Assembly: GCF_003231285.1 (NCBI RefSeq)
Contig: NZ_QKNS01000001.1
Coordinates: 682,001 to 746,000, forward strand
Direction of reading: 5' to 3'
Source of the DNA: Hymenobacter sediminis
GTDB taxonomy: Bacteria > Bacteroidota > Bacteroidia > Cytophagales > Hymenobacteraceae
Length of the DNA stretch: 64,000 nt
The notes beneath the pieces are model-generated. The model searched no databases, was not told the DNA's origin, and was given only the letters and a program-made list of their open reading frames with translations. Positions 37,569 through 46,585 of the stretch are shown here, piece after piece; the first letter of the stretch is position 1; every line of letters starts with the position of its first letter. A program made the translations under genes and the position numbers.

Positions 37569-37641
37569 CCTACCCCTACCAGAACGCAAAAGCCCTGACA
37601 ATATGCATTGTCAGGGCTTTTGCGTTCTGGTAGGGGTAGGC
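37568..37641. terminator. Perfect 35-bp-arm inverted repeat between convergent genes
   Basis: Arms 37568-37602 and 37607-37641 are perfectly complementary with a 4-nt loop (ATGC). It fills the whole gap between the M28 peptidase stop and the GNAT stop, and contains one CTACCCC word in each orientation. Core GCAAAAGCCCTGACAAT with A/T tracts works in both directions. Confidence 0.85.
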
Positions 37642-37643
37642 AC

Positions 37644-38168
37644 TTAGTAGCTCAACAGCTTATAGTAATACACAGTGGCGAGCTGTTCGCCTTTCTCGTT
37701 ATACACAAAGTTAGGAATGGCGCCTACTGGTACGTAGCCGAGGCCCTGGTACAGTTGCTCTGAGGGGGCACCCTGTAAGGTGTCCAACACCAGCGTAGTG
37801 CGGTGGTGTTGCCGTGCTACGCGCTCCACCTCCTGCATAAGCTGGCGGCCAATGCCTTGGCGCTGGGCTTTGCTATGCACCAGTAACTTGGCTACCTCGG
37901 CGCGGTGTAGCCCATTAGCTTTCCGAACTAGGTGCAGTTGTACGGTGCCAACCAGCTCTCCATTCTGTTCCGCTACTACCAGCAGTACGTTGCCCGACGG
38001 CAGCAGCGCTTCAATCTCCTGCCAATACTCACGGGCCTCAGCAGCAGCCAGGGGCAGCAGAAACCCTACCGAGGCGCCTGCATCAACGGCGTCCTGCAGC
38101 AGTTCGGTCAGGCCAGGGAGGTAGGGCGGAAACTCAGCGGCTGATAAAAGACGAAGGACGATAGACAT
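37644..38168 (-). CDS. GNAT-family N-acetyltransferase
   Basis: 174 aa. The acetyl-CoA-binding pattern is present: VAKLLVHSKAQRQGIGRQLMQEVE (motif A, Q/RxxGxG/A) near 85-110, followed by LVLDTLQGAPSEQLYQGLGYV. It acetylates an amine on an unknown acceptor. The context (next to an LD-carboxypeptidase, 18 bp apart) suggests a two-gene unit, perhaps in peptidoglycan recycling, but that is inference. Confidence 0.88.
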   Translation of the reverse strand: MSIVLRLLSAAEFPPYLPGLTELLQDAVDAGASVGFLLPLAAAEAREYWQEIEALLPSGNVLLVVAEQNGELVGTVQLHLVRKANGLHRAEVAKLLVHSKAQRQGIGRQLMQEVERVARQHHRTTLVLDTLQGAPSEQLYQGLGYVPVGAIPNFVYNEKGEQLATVYYYKLLSY

Positions 38169-38186
38169 ACCAGACAGGGGTAGGGA

Positions 38187-39092
38187 TTACAGATATTCCA
38201 GGCGGGCGCCGGCCTCATCAACCGACAAGCGAGCCTGCCGACCCACGATTAGGGCCATGTTCTGGGGCTCGTGGCCGACAGGGAAGCCGTGCGCAATCGG
38301 GAAGCCGTACTTGCCGGCGTAGTGCTGAATGATTTCGTTGGGTGTCTGGCCGTAGGGCACGGCGTTGTCCTGGGGGTTGGTGAAATGCCCTACCAGCAGG
38401 CCCGTTAAGTTGCGCAGCTTGCCGGTGCGGTCCAGGTGCAGCATCATCCGGTCGATGGCGTAGAGGTATTCGTCGATATCCTCCAGGAATAGGATGCGGC
38501 CGTTGGTGGGGCAGTCGGAGGCGGTGCCGGTGAGGGTTTGTAGCAGGCTCAGGTTGCCGCCAATCAGCTCGCCGGTAGCGGTGCCAAGCTGGTTGAGCGG
38601 ATGGGCTGGCAACGTGTAGCGAAGCGCTTCCCCAAACAATGTCTTCCGCAGGCTTTCCACGGATTCAGCTCCTTCTTCCTGATGAAACAGCAGCGGCATT
38701 ACGCCATGAATACTTTGGTGCCCGAGCTTCAGCAAATGGCAATGCAGAGTGGTAATGTCGGAGAAGCCAACAATCCATTTGGGGTCCTGCGCGAAGCGTG
38801 AAAAGTCGAGGCCATCGATGATGCGTGGGGTGCCGTAGCCGCCGCGGGCGCACAGAATAGCCCGGATGCCGGGGTTGTCGAGCTGCTGCTGAAAGTCTTG
38901 GCGGCGTACATCATCATCGCCGCCAAACTGGTGATGCGCTACGTTGGTGCTGGCTCCTAATACGACCCGCAGCCCCCAGCTTTCCAGCGTGGCAACAGCC
39001 GCCGCCAGTTCCTCGTGCGAGGCTTTGCGGGCAGGACAGACAATAGCAACCTGGTCGCCGGGGCGGAGGGGAGCGGGGGCAGTGGTAGGCAT
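38187..39092 (-). CDS. LD-carboxypeptidase (peptidase family S66)
   Basis: 301 aa from ATG 39092 (PTTAPAPLRPGD); an upstream extension is not homologous. S66 enzymes remove the terminal D-Ala from cytosolic murein tetrapeptides during recycling. Nucleophile Ser in WIVGFSDITTLH near residue 113 and the ARGGYGTPRI segment are typical; ELIGGNLSLLQTL and GLLVGHFTNP follow, with the catalytic Glu and His in the last half. No signal peptide, consistent with cytoplasmic recycling. A TAGGTTTG box lies 27 bp upstream. Confidence 0.92.
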   Translation of the reverse strand: MPTTAPAPLRPGDQVAIVCPARKASHEELAAAVATLESWGLRVVLGASTNVAHHQFGGDDDVRRQDFQQQLDNPGIRAILCARGGYGTPRIIDGLDFSRFAQDPKWIVGFSDITTLHCHLLKLGHQSIHGVMPLLFHQEEGAESVESLRKTLFGEALRYTLPAHPLNQLGTATGELIGGNLSLLQTLTGTASDCPTNGRILFLEDIDEYLYAIDRMMLHLDRTGKLRNLTGLLVGHFTNPQDNAVPYGQTPNEIIQHYAGKYGFPIAHGFPVGHEPQNMALIVGRQARLSVDEAGARLEYL

Positions 39093-39118
39093 AAGGCAGG
39101 TAGGGAATTCAGACGCCA

Positions 39119-39126
39119 CAAACCTA
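39119..39126 (-). promoter_or_regulatory. -7 box for the LD-carboxypeptidase gene
   Basis: TAGGTTTG on the minus strand (exact TAnnTTTG), 27 bp before the ATG at 39092, which supports that start over the longer open frame. Confidence 0.5.
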
Positions 39127-39183
39127 AATAAACCCAGCGCCAAAAACGCTACCTCAACGCAAGGGCGGGGGTAGGGCTGGTGG

Positions 39184-39191
39184 TATCTTTG
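39184..39191 (+). promoter_or_regulatory. -7 box for the exported alpha/beta hydrolase
   Basis: TATCTTTG, an exact TAnnTTTG match, 33 bp before ATG 39224. It forms a divergent pair with the LD-carboxypeptidase box 58 bp away. Confidence 0.5.
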
Positions 39192-39223
39192 TGGTGGCGG
39201 GCGTAGCTCGTGCCCTCTTGCGT

Positions 39224-40438
39224 ATGAAATTTTACCTTCTGTTGCTCCTTCTTTGCCTGAGCCTGTGGCCGGCCAGCCTGCGGGCCCAGGTAGCCCCCGA
39301 TACCACCCGGGGCCGCTACCATCGGCCGGTATTCCGGCAGGTGAATGTGCGGCGCAACGTAGAATTTGGGCAGGCTACTACCTTGCTCGGCCTCTCGCAA
39401 ACGTTGTACATGGATGTGTATGAGCCGGCCGGCGATACCGTGCGCCGCCGGCCGCTGGTGGTGCTGGCCCATGAAGGCGGCTTCCTGACCGGCACCCGCG
39501 ACGATGCTGTCATGACGGCCCTCTGCAACCGGCTGGCGCGGCTGGGCTACGTGGCGGCTACCATTGATTATCGCCTGTACTTCTTTCCGTTTGATACCGT
39601 GGGCATTGGGCGCGCGGCCATTCGCGCCACGCAGGACATGCGGGCGGCGGTGCGGTTTTTCCGGCACGATGCGGCCACGGCTAAGAAATTTCGAGTGCAT
39701 CCGGGCTACGTGTTCGTGGGCGGCTCCTCCGCCGGGGGCTTTATGGCCCTGCAAACCGGCTACCTCAACAAAGCGGCTGAAGTGCCCGCCTACCTTGATC
39801 TGAAAGCCCTGGGTGGCCTGGAAGGCAGCGGCGGCCATCCTGGGTATAGCAGTCGGCCCCGCGGGGTTATTAACCTGTGTGGCGCTTTGGCCCGAGCCTC
39901 CTGGCTGGAAGCCGGCGACGTGCCCCTTTGTAGCGTGCATGGCACCCGCGACGGGTTAGTGCCGTATGGGCGGGGCACAGTAGGCTCGGCCCTACCCCCG
40001 CAACTGGTGTATGGCAGCGGCGCCCTCCGCGCTCGGGCCAATGCCGTGGGCGTGCCCAATGTGTTGCGCCGACTGCGCGGGGCCGGTCATGTACCGTACT
40101 CGTTCGAGCCGACTTACCTTGATTCTGCCTTCTTTGCCATGCGTGACTTTCTGCGCCCTTTACTAGGGGTAGGAGCCCCTGGCCCTCTGCTGGCCGCTGC
40201 CCTTAACCCCCGCCGCACCGCACAAGTAACCGCCTTGCTGCTGCCTCGCCGAATCGGTTTGCAAGGCTTACCTGCTCCCGCCGAAATAACCTGGCGGCCG
40301 GATCTGCTAAAAGCCGTACCCGATTCAACCCAACGTGCAACTGCACCAGCTCCCTCACTACCGGCTGCTGATGCAGTTCCTGCCGCTCCGGCGGTTTCTG
40401 CTCCTCCAAGGGGTAGCAAATCAGAGCAAGAGCGCTAG
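39224..40438 (+). CDS. Exported alpha/beta hydrolase (esterase/lipase-like)
   Basis: 404 aa from ATG 39224, with a signal peptide (FYLLLLLLCLSLWPASLRAQ). The hydrolase core shows RPLVVLAHEGGFLTG (HG-type oxyanion segment, here HEGGF) near residue 75 and the nucleophile motif GGSSAGGFMAL near 165, with Asp/His in VHGTRDGLVPY and GAGHVPYSFEP. This order fits the BD-FAE/carboxylesterase-like group. The C-terminal 80 residues are Pro/Ala-rich, with no T9SS sorting domain visible. Substrate unknown. Confidence 0.87.
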   Translation: MKFYLLLLLLCLSLWPASLRAQVAPDTTRGRYHRPVFRQVNVRRNVEFGQATTLLGLSQTLYMDVYEPAGDTVRRRPLVVLAHEGGFLTGTRDDAVMTALCNRLARLGYVAATIDYRLYFFPFDTVGIGRAAIRATQDMRAAVRFFRHDAATAKKFRVHPGYVFVGGSSAGGFMALQTGYLNKAAEVPAYLDLKALGGLEGSGGHPGYSSRPRGVINLCGALARASWLEAGDVPLCSVHGTRDGLVPYGRGTVGSALPPQLVYGSGALRARANAVGVPNVLRRLRGAGHVPYSFEPTYLDSAFFAMRDFLRPLLGVGAPGPLLAAALNPRRTAQVTALLLPRRIGLQGLPAPAEITWRPDLLKAVPDSTQRATAPAPSLPAADAVPAAPAVSAPPRGSKSEQER

Positions 40439-40467
40439 GGAAAAGCCGGGGCTTACTTCCTAAACCA

Positions 40468-40502
40468 GAAAACCCCACCTGACGCAGCCAGGTGGGGTTT
40501 TC
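40468..40502. terminator. Bidirectional terminator between hydrolase and hom
   Basis: Perfect 14-bp stem GAAAACCCCACCTG / CAGGTGGGGTTTTC with a 7-nt loop, between two convergent genes. Confidence 0.85.
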
Positions 40503-40520
40503 GGTTCTTGATCAGCGCTA

Positions 40521-41777
40521 CTACGCCGAAATTTCCTCGGCGAGAGACGCTACGCTGATAGGGCGCAGGCGGCCGGTCCGGACAATGAAGGCGCCGTATT
40601 TGCGCAGGGTGTCGCGGTGACGGATGAGGTTCTCCAGGGCTACGTAGCCCACTACGTATTCATCCTCATCGGCTTCTTCGGAAATCTCGCTGAAATCGAG
40701 CAGGTCGATAATGCGGTCTTCGTCGGTGCGGAGGTAGATTTCCACTTCCAGATCGGAGGCATAGGTAGGCGGGTTCGCCGCTTTGGAATACTGATACGTG
40801 AAGCCTTGCCGGAGGGCCGCCAGGTCAGCCAGCACGGCCGAGCCAGTGGGGTGCCCGCCGGCACCGCGGCCGCGCAGAAACTGCTCACCGGCAAAATCGG
40901 CTTCAATTACTACCCCGTTAAACTCGTGGTCTACGGCGTAGAGCGGCGACTCAGGGCCGACAAGCTGGGGCGTTACCAACACCGTCACGCGGCCATCGGG
41001 CAGGCGTTGCAGGCCGGCCACTACCTTTATTTTCTGGCCCTGGCTGGCGGCAAAGGCAATATCAACGGCATTAATTCCCTCAATACCCAGGTTAAGCACT
41101 TGCTCCGGCTGCAGAAACGCGCCGTAGGCGTGCGCGGCCAGCAACACGGCCTTGGAGCGCGGGTCGAAAGCGCCCATGTCCAGGCTGGGGTCAGTTTCAG
41201 CAAAACCCCGTTCCTGAGCTTCGGCCAGGGCTGATGAGTACTCCGAGCCTTCCTCGCCCATGCGCGTAAGCACGTAGTTGGAGGAGCCATTGAGGATGCC
41301 CGTCAGGCGGCTTAAAGGCTCTGCGCTGAAATAGGCATCCAGCGTCCGGATAATAGGAATGCTGCCGCACACGGCGGCCTCATATAATAAGGTGCCCTGG
41401 CCTTCGCGCTGCAGTTGCACCAGCTCGGGGAGGTGGCGGGCCAGCATGGCTTTGTTGGCCGTTACTACCCGGCGGCCGCGGCGCAAGGCCTCAGCTACCA
41501 GCCGGAACGCTGCGTCAGCATCGTCGATTACTTCTACCAGCACGTCCAGCGTGTCGTCGTTCAATAGGGCTTCCGCATCGAACTCAAACCGCTCAGCCGG
41601 TAGTGGCCGAATTTTGTCCGGCGTTTTTACCACAATGCGGGCTATGTAGAAACCAGCGTCGGGCTGCTGATCCAGAATATCGTAGAGGCCCTGGCCTACG
41701 CAGCCAAACCCAATCAGGCCTACCCGCCAGGGCCGGGCAACAAAGGAAGCAGAAGCGGGGGCAGCGTTAGTGGGCAT
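40521..41777 (-). CDS. hom: Homoserine dehydrogenase
   Basis: 418 aa from ATG 41777 (PTNAAPASASF), overlapping the metX stop by 11 bp. It reduces aspartate semialdehyde to homoserine, the branch point to methionine and threonine. VGLIGFGCVGQGLYDIL is the nucleotide-binding loop; VVTANKAMLARHLPELV, GILNGSSNYVLTRM and AQERGFAETDPSLDM are standard signatures. It is monofunctional (no aspartokinase). The C-terminal 80 residues are acidic and I do not clearly see an ACT domain. Third gene of metY-metX-hom; asd, supplying its substrate, is 18 kb away in the window. Confidence 0.95.
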   Translation of the reverse strand: MPTNAAPASASFVARPWRVGLIGFGCVGQGLYDILDQQPDAGFYIARIVVKTPDKIRPLPAERFEFDAEALLNDDTLDVLVEVIDDADAAFRLVAEALRRGRRVVTANKAMLARHLPELVQLQREGQGTLLYEAAVCGSIPIIRTLDAYFSAEPLSRLTGILNGSSNYVLTRMGEEGSEYSSALAEAQERGFAETDPSLDMGAFDPRSKAVLLAAHAYGAFLQPEQVLNLGIEGINAVDIAFAASQGQKIKVVAGLQRLPDGRVTVLVTPQLVGPESPLYAVDHEFNGVVIEADFAGEQFLRGRGAGGHPTGSAVLADLAALRQGFTYQYSKAANPPTYASDLEVEIYLRTDEDRIIDLLDFSEISEEADEDEYVVGYVALENLIRHRDTLRKYGAFIVRTGRLRPISVASLAEEISA

Positions 41778-42807
41778 AGCTCTGAACGTAGAATCGGTCG
41801 AGGAAATGAGTGATCTGGGCAGTTTCAATCAGGAAGCCGTCGTGGCCATAGTGCGAGTCCATTTCAGCGTACATGGCTCCCCGGATGTGGCGGGCTAGCA
41901 GTTGCTGCTCGGAGGTCGGGAACAACACATCGGAGGTAATACCAATAACCAGCGTGCGGGCCCGGATGCGGTCCAGAGCGGCTTTCACGCTTCCCCGGCC
42001 CCGGCCCACATGGTGGCTATCCATGGCTCTTGACAGCGTGACGTAGCTGTAGGCATTGAAGCGGTTCACTAGCTTATCGCCTTGGTAGCGCTGGTAAGAG
42101 CTGGCGAGGTAGTCCGTCAGTTTCGTGTCGTCGGTGTCCGTCTGGGTTTGGCCGTAGGCTTGGTAGCTGCGGTAGCTGAGCAGGGCCAGGGCCCGGGCTG
42201 CCCGCAGGCCCGCCGCACCGCCTTCGGGCGTGGCGGTGGGGTAGGAGGGGTCGGCGAAGATGGCCAGGCGCTGGGCCTCGTTGAAGGCAATACCCCAGGC
42301 CGAGTGCCGGGCGTTGGTAGCCAATAGCACTAAGTTCTCGAACAACTCGGGCCGTTGCACTGCCCATTCCACGGCCTGCTGCCCCCCCAGAGAGCCCCCA
42401 ATCAAGGTATGAATAGAGGTCAGGGCCAGGTGCTCGCGCAGAGCTTCGTGAGCCGCTACCATGTCGCGGATGGTGAGTAGCGGAAACTCGTCGTACGCTA
42501 CCTGTTCGGTCAGCGGGTCGGGGGTAAGCGGGCCCGTAGTGCCGTAGCAGGAGCCTAGCACATTAGCGCACACAATGAACCAGTCGGCCGGATCAAAATG
42601 GCAGCCGGCGCCAAACAAGCCGGGCCACCAACTTAGCACATCGGCATTAGCCGTAAGGGCATGGCACACCCACACCACATTGTCGCGGGCGGCATTGAGG
42701 CGGCCGTAAGTATGATAGGTAACTTCTACCCGGGGCAGCGTGGCCCCGCTTTCCAGTCGCAGAGGACGGGGTAGGCGGAACAGGTGTGGTTCTTCGGGCT
42801 CAGCCAT
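41767..42807 (-). CDS. metX: Homoserine O-acetyltransferase
   Basis: 346 aa from ATG 42807 (MAEPEEPHLFRL), matching the usual N-terminus just before the LESGATLP segment; alternative starts at 42906 and 43020 lack homology. It acetylates homoserine with acetyl-CoA, producing the substrate of MetY. Alpha/beta-hydrolase fold: nucleophile in IGGSLGGQQAVEWA near 140, NAARDNVVWVCHALTANA near 50, and Asp/His in the final region (DSHYGHDGFL). Some members use succinyl-CoA; the pairing with a sulfhydrylase of the MetY type favours acetyl-CoA. Second gene of the operon. Confidence 0.94.
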   Translation of the reverse strand: MAEPEEPHLFRLPRPLRLESGATLPRVEVTYHTYGRLNAARDNVVWVCHALTANADVLSWWPGLFGAGCHFDPADWFIVCANVLGSCYGTTGPLTPDPLTEQVAYDEFPLLTIRDMVAAHEALREHLALTSIHTLIGGSLGGQQAVEWAVQRPELFENLVLLATNARHSAWGIAFNEAQRLAIFADPSYPTATPEGGAAGLRAARALALLSYRSYQAYGQTQTDTDDTKLTDYLASSYQRYQGDKLVNRFNAYSYVTLSRAMDSHHVGRGRGSVKAALDRIRARTLVIGITSDVLFPTSEQQLLARHIRGAMYAEMDSHYGHDGFLIETAQITHFLDRFYVQSYAH

Positions 42808-43118
42808 AATAGGAGCGTCTGTCAGCCGAAGCGGCGCCAGGGAGCTTCTCACAGGAGCCGCGGGAGTATCAATCGTCTTCACAGGAGAAAATCCTTGCCG
42901 CGTCATCCTGACGCATGGTGGTAGTAATGCGCTAAAACCTAGCCCGCGGGCGGAGCCGATTCTGCCCGGCTCCGCCCCGGCTAAGCGCGGGCGGCTGTCT
43001 GCTGAAGATTCCTTTCTCACAAAAAACTTCAGCGCCTACCCGCTTACCGCGGTGCTGGAAGCTGCTACCTGGCGGCTCTCTCACCTGCCGCCAGGCATCA
43101 ATCAACCCCTCTCAAGTG
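42808..43118 (-). other. metY-metX spacer with stable hairpins
   Basis: 311 bp between the metY stop and metX ATG. It holds a 9-bp hairpin (CCTGGCGGC/GCCGCCAGG, 43068-43095) right after metY and a nested dyad, outer GCCCGCG/CGCGGGC and inner GGGCGGAGCC/GGCTCCGCCC (42942-42992). There is no TAnnTTTG box or Cys-rich ORF. The dyads may cause mRNA processing or partial termination between metY and metX. Upstream in-frame starts for metX (42906, 43020) would use part of this spacer. Confidence 0.6.
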
Positions 43119-44697
<1,579 letters not shown>

Positions 44698-44724
44698 GTT
44701 GGCTAGCCGCTCAGGGCTAGCAAC
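44698..44724 (-). promoter_or_regulatory. Attenuator-like hairpin overlapping the leader-peptide stop codon
   Basis: In the transcript GUUGCUAGCC pairs with GGCUAG(C)CAAC: 10 bp, one bulged base, loop CUGAGC. The 5' arm includes the last Cys codons (UGU UGC) and the UAG of the leader peptide, so a ribosome at the stop would melt the hairpin and a ribosome held on the first Cys codons (about 25 nt earlier) would not. A second hairpin, GUAGCUG-CUC-CAGCUAC (44775-44791), lies within the leader ORF. Confidence 0.6.
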
Positions 44725-44881
44725 AGCAACAACAGGCGCTACAGCAGCGCATTCGAATTCGCCGGTTTGCGGCAGTAGCTGGAGCAGCTACCGAAACGCA
44801 GAAACCCCACGGCGAGGCGATACGCGGCAAAGCGACCGGGGCAGTGGGGGTGAAGAGGGCGAAAGCGAGAGTGTTTTCCAT
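44717..44881 (-). CDS. Cysteine-rich leader peptide upstream of metY
   Basis: A 54-codon ORF, too short for ordinary gene calls, starting ATG 44881 and ending TAG 44717. It has a good Shine-Dalgarno sequence, AGGAG, 4 nt before the ATG. The C-terminus is RMRCCSACCCCC-stop: seven Cys in the last nine codons, mixing TGC and TGT. The first 45 residues look unremarkable (MENTLAFALFTPTAPVAL). Cysteine is otherwise rare in this window, so the cluster is not compositional. This is the classic layout of a ribosome-mediated attenuator that senses charged tRNA-Cys; short Cys-rich leaders before sulfur genes are known from other bacteria, for example actinobacteria. The regulatory role is inferred. Confidence 0.75.
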   Translation of the reverse strand: MENTLAFALFTPTAPVALPRIASPWGFCVSVAAPATAANRRIRMRCCSACCCCC

Positions 44882-44893
44882 GGTACTCCTGAG

Positions 44894-45001
44894 TTATATG
44901 CCCCGCCAGCAAAAGCTTGGTCGGGCAGGAATTGGCACCTTTCGCGCGGTCGAAGGTTGCCAGCGGGTCACGGAGCCTGTTCTCTCGCCGCTTCTGTATA
45001 A
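44894..45001 (-). promoter_or_regulatory. SAM-I riboswitch (S-box) aptamer
   Basis: The minus-strand transcript carries the SAM-I hallmarks in order: a P2 region with GCGGCGAGAGAACAGGC, CGUGACCCGCUGGCAACC, then AAAGGUGCCAAUUCCUGC, and a P4 hairpin CCCGACCAAGC-UUUU-GCUGGCGGGG. A short P1 can form from UUAUA (45001-44997) and UAUAA (44898-44894). The class is SAM-binding and represses methionine genes. Unusually, the P1 3' strand ends only 3 nt before the Shine-Dalgarno of the Cys leader peptide, so SAM binding could also control that ribosome site. Confidence 0.92.
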
Positions 45002-45052
45002 ATCTTATGAAAACTATCCCGCCGCGAGCGGGAGAGTACCGAGTTGGTATTG

Positions 45053-45084
45053 CAAAGGTATAGTGCTGTTTTTGATATATGCAA
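45053..45084 (-). promoter_or_regulatory. Promoter of the metY-metX-hom operon
   Basis: On the minus strand TTG is followed after 21 nt by TACCTTTG (45060-45053), an exact -7 consensus. The predicted start near 45046 is about 45 nt before the aptamer, with a GC-rich dyad (CUCCCGCUCGCGGCGGGAU) between. Confidence 0.55.
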
Positions 45085-45308
45085 TAGGTGGCTGAAAAAT
45101 ATTATTTCCGCTTGCTATGGTTACTGTGGAGTTTGAGGGCAGTAGATTGTTGTATTTAATAGATTGGTTTTCAATGGATAAATTCTGTGAAAGATCAGCA
45201 GGGTTTAAGTCTGAGCTAAGGGGTAGGCCCTTGCCCATTGATGAAAATAATTGCCCTCGGTACTCAATCTGAGTACTCGGTGTTTGCAAAAACTGACTGC
45301 TAAAAAGC
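45085..45308. other. Intergenic region, AT-richer, no supported gene
   Basis: About 220 bp between the met promoter and the LysM terminator, clearly less GC-rich than the surroundings. A 101-codon minus-strand frame reaches into the riboswitch and has no recognisable homology. It may contain upstream regulatory sites; none identified. Confidence 0.5.
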
Positions 45309-45340
45309 AAAAAAGCCACTCTAGGTAGAGTGGCTTTTTT
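45309..45340. terminator. Intrinsic terminator of the LysM gene
   Basis: Perfect 15-bp stem AAAAAAGCCACTCTA / TAGAGTGGCTTTTTT, 2-nt centre, T-run on both strands; 28 bp past the LysM stop. Confidence 0.85.
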
Positions 45341-45367
45341 AGGATATTTCGAAGCTGAGGTTAAGGC

Positions 45368-45670
45368 TTATAACTTGGGCAGCGTCAGCACCTGGCCTAC
45401 TTCGATGTGGTCGGGGTTAGAGCCGATGATGTTTTTGTTGGCATCATAAATCTGGTGCCATTTGGCAGCATCGCCGTAATGATGCTTGGCAATTTTGGAA
45501 AGCGAGTCGCCGCTCACTACCGTATAGGTTTCGCCCTGAGCAGCAGCCGGAGCGCCCGCGGGCTGGTTAGCGTTGCCAAAAAAATCAGTAGCGCCGCCGG
45601 CAGCCGGTTTAGCAGCAGGTTGAACAGGCTTTTTTTCGCCGTCGTTAGAGAGGAAATCAAACAGTCCCAT
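45368..45670 (-). CDS. Small LysM-domain protein
   Basis: 100 aa, no signal peptide. A Lys/Pro/Ala-rich N-terminal half leads to one LysM domain (about 47-98): YTVVSGDSLSKIAKHHYGDAAKWHQIYDAN with GQVLTLPKL at the end. The layout resembles the YgaU/Kbp potassium-binding group, minus the N-terminal BON domain, so the role may be cytoplasmic; peptidoglycan binding would need another export route. Monocistronic with its own terminator. Confidence 0.88.
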   Translation of the reverse strand: MGLFDFLSNDGEKKPVQPAAKPAAGGATDFFGNANQPAGAPAAAQGETYTVVSGDSLSKIAKHHYGDAAKWHQIYDANKNIIGSNPDHIEVGQVLTLPKL

Positions 45671-45883
45671 GGCAGTAAAGTCAAGTAAGTGTGGAGGAAA
45701 GCGCCCGCTAAGGGGTAGATACCGGGCATTGGTTTCGGTTATTACGCCAAGGCCAGCAATAAGTTATAGGGTTGAAGCTCAACTGGGGGTAGGCTGAACA
45801 TCTTGCGTTAAGGGCGCGTAAGAAGCCCAAGGTCAGCCGTTCGGTCGGCCACTTTTCTCTCTTTTACTCATTCTCCCTACCCC

Positions 45884-46300
45884 ATGAAAACTCACGCTTC
45901 CCCCTTGCGCTATCTGGCCAGCCTGCTCCTGTTTGTGACCCTTTTTGCGGCCTCCTGCGGCAGCAAAGAAGGCAAAGTAGAAGGCGTAAACATGCTTTAC
46001 GGCACCGAAAGCAAAGTCTGGAAAACCGATAAGGAACTGGATTCTGCTGGTGATAAGGTAAAGCAGACCGATGCCCAGGAAGATGAGCGCATCACCTTCT
46101 TCGCCAACAAGCAGTACAACATGACCTCGCCCGCCGGTGCTGTAAACGGTAAGTACGAGTTCGACCAAGCTGGCAAGAAAATCACGATGACGCCCGACGG
46201 CGCTTCCCAGAGCAATACCTTCGATGTAGTGACCCTCACCGATGACAAGCTCACGCTGCGTAGCCCCCAAGGTGCTGAGCTGCGCCTGGAAAAAGAGTAA
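45884..46300 (+). CDS. Hypothetical lipoprotein
   Basis: 138 aa with a lipobox (LFAASC at about 20-25). The mature part has the LYGTESKVWKTDKEL opening and repeated short beta segments (ITFFANKQYNMTS, YEFDQAGKKITMTP), a pattern seen in small lipocalin-like lipoproteins of Bacteroidetes; I cannot name the family with certainty. Followed directly by a terminator. Confidence 0.8.
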   Translation: MKTHASPLRYLASLLLFVTLFAASCGSKEGKVEGVNMLYGTESKVWKTDKELDSAGDKVKQTDAQEDERITFFANKQYNMTSPAGAVNGKYEFDQAGKKITMTPDGASQSNTFDVVTLTDDKLTLRSPQGAELRLEKE

Positions 46301-46320
46301 TCCATCCGAACACTAGAAAG

Positions 46321-46354
46321 AAGCCCTTTCGCTTAGCTGCGAAAGGGCTTTTTT
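46321..46354 (+). terminator. Intrinsic terminator after the lipoprotein gene
   Basis: Perfect 12-bp stem AAGCCCTTTCGC / GCGAAAGGGCTT, 6-nt loop, T-run. Confidence 0.9.
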
Positions 46355-46585
46355 ATTTCAGGCGATTATAGGAGTGTTGCAAGCATGTGGGCTATGCAGG
46401 TTTAACACAGGTTAAAATGTTCTACAAGCCTGATTGGACGGCAGAATGCTCAAATGAGGTGTAAGCTTCTTACACAGCTTACTTGAGGATTATGATAATA
46501 TAGTAGGATATGTTGGTGATATATTTATTTTTGTTTGGGCCTGAGGAAGATCAGGCTGTATTAAGCTTACTCATTTTTCGTGCAT

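Noticed and set aside
45014..45319. 101-codon minus-strand frame beside the met promoter
   Set aside because: Runs through the promoter and start of the riboswitch and shows no recognisable protein features.
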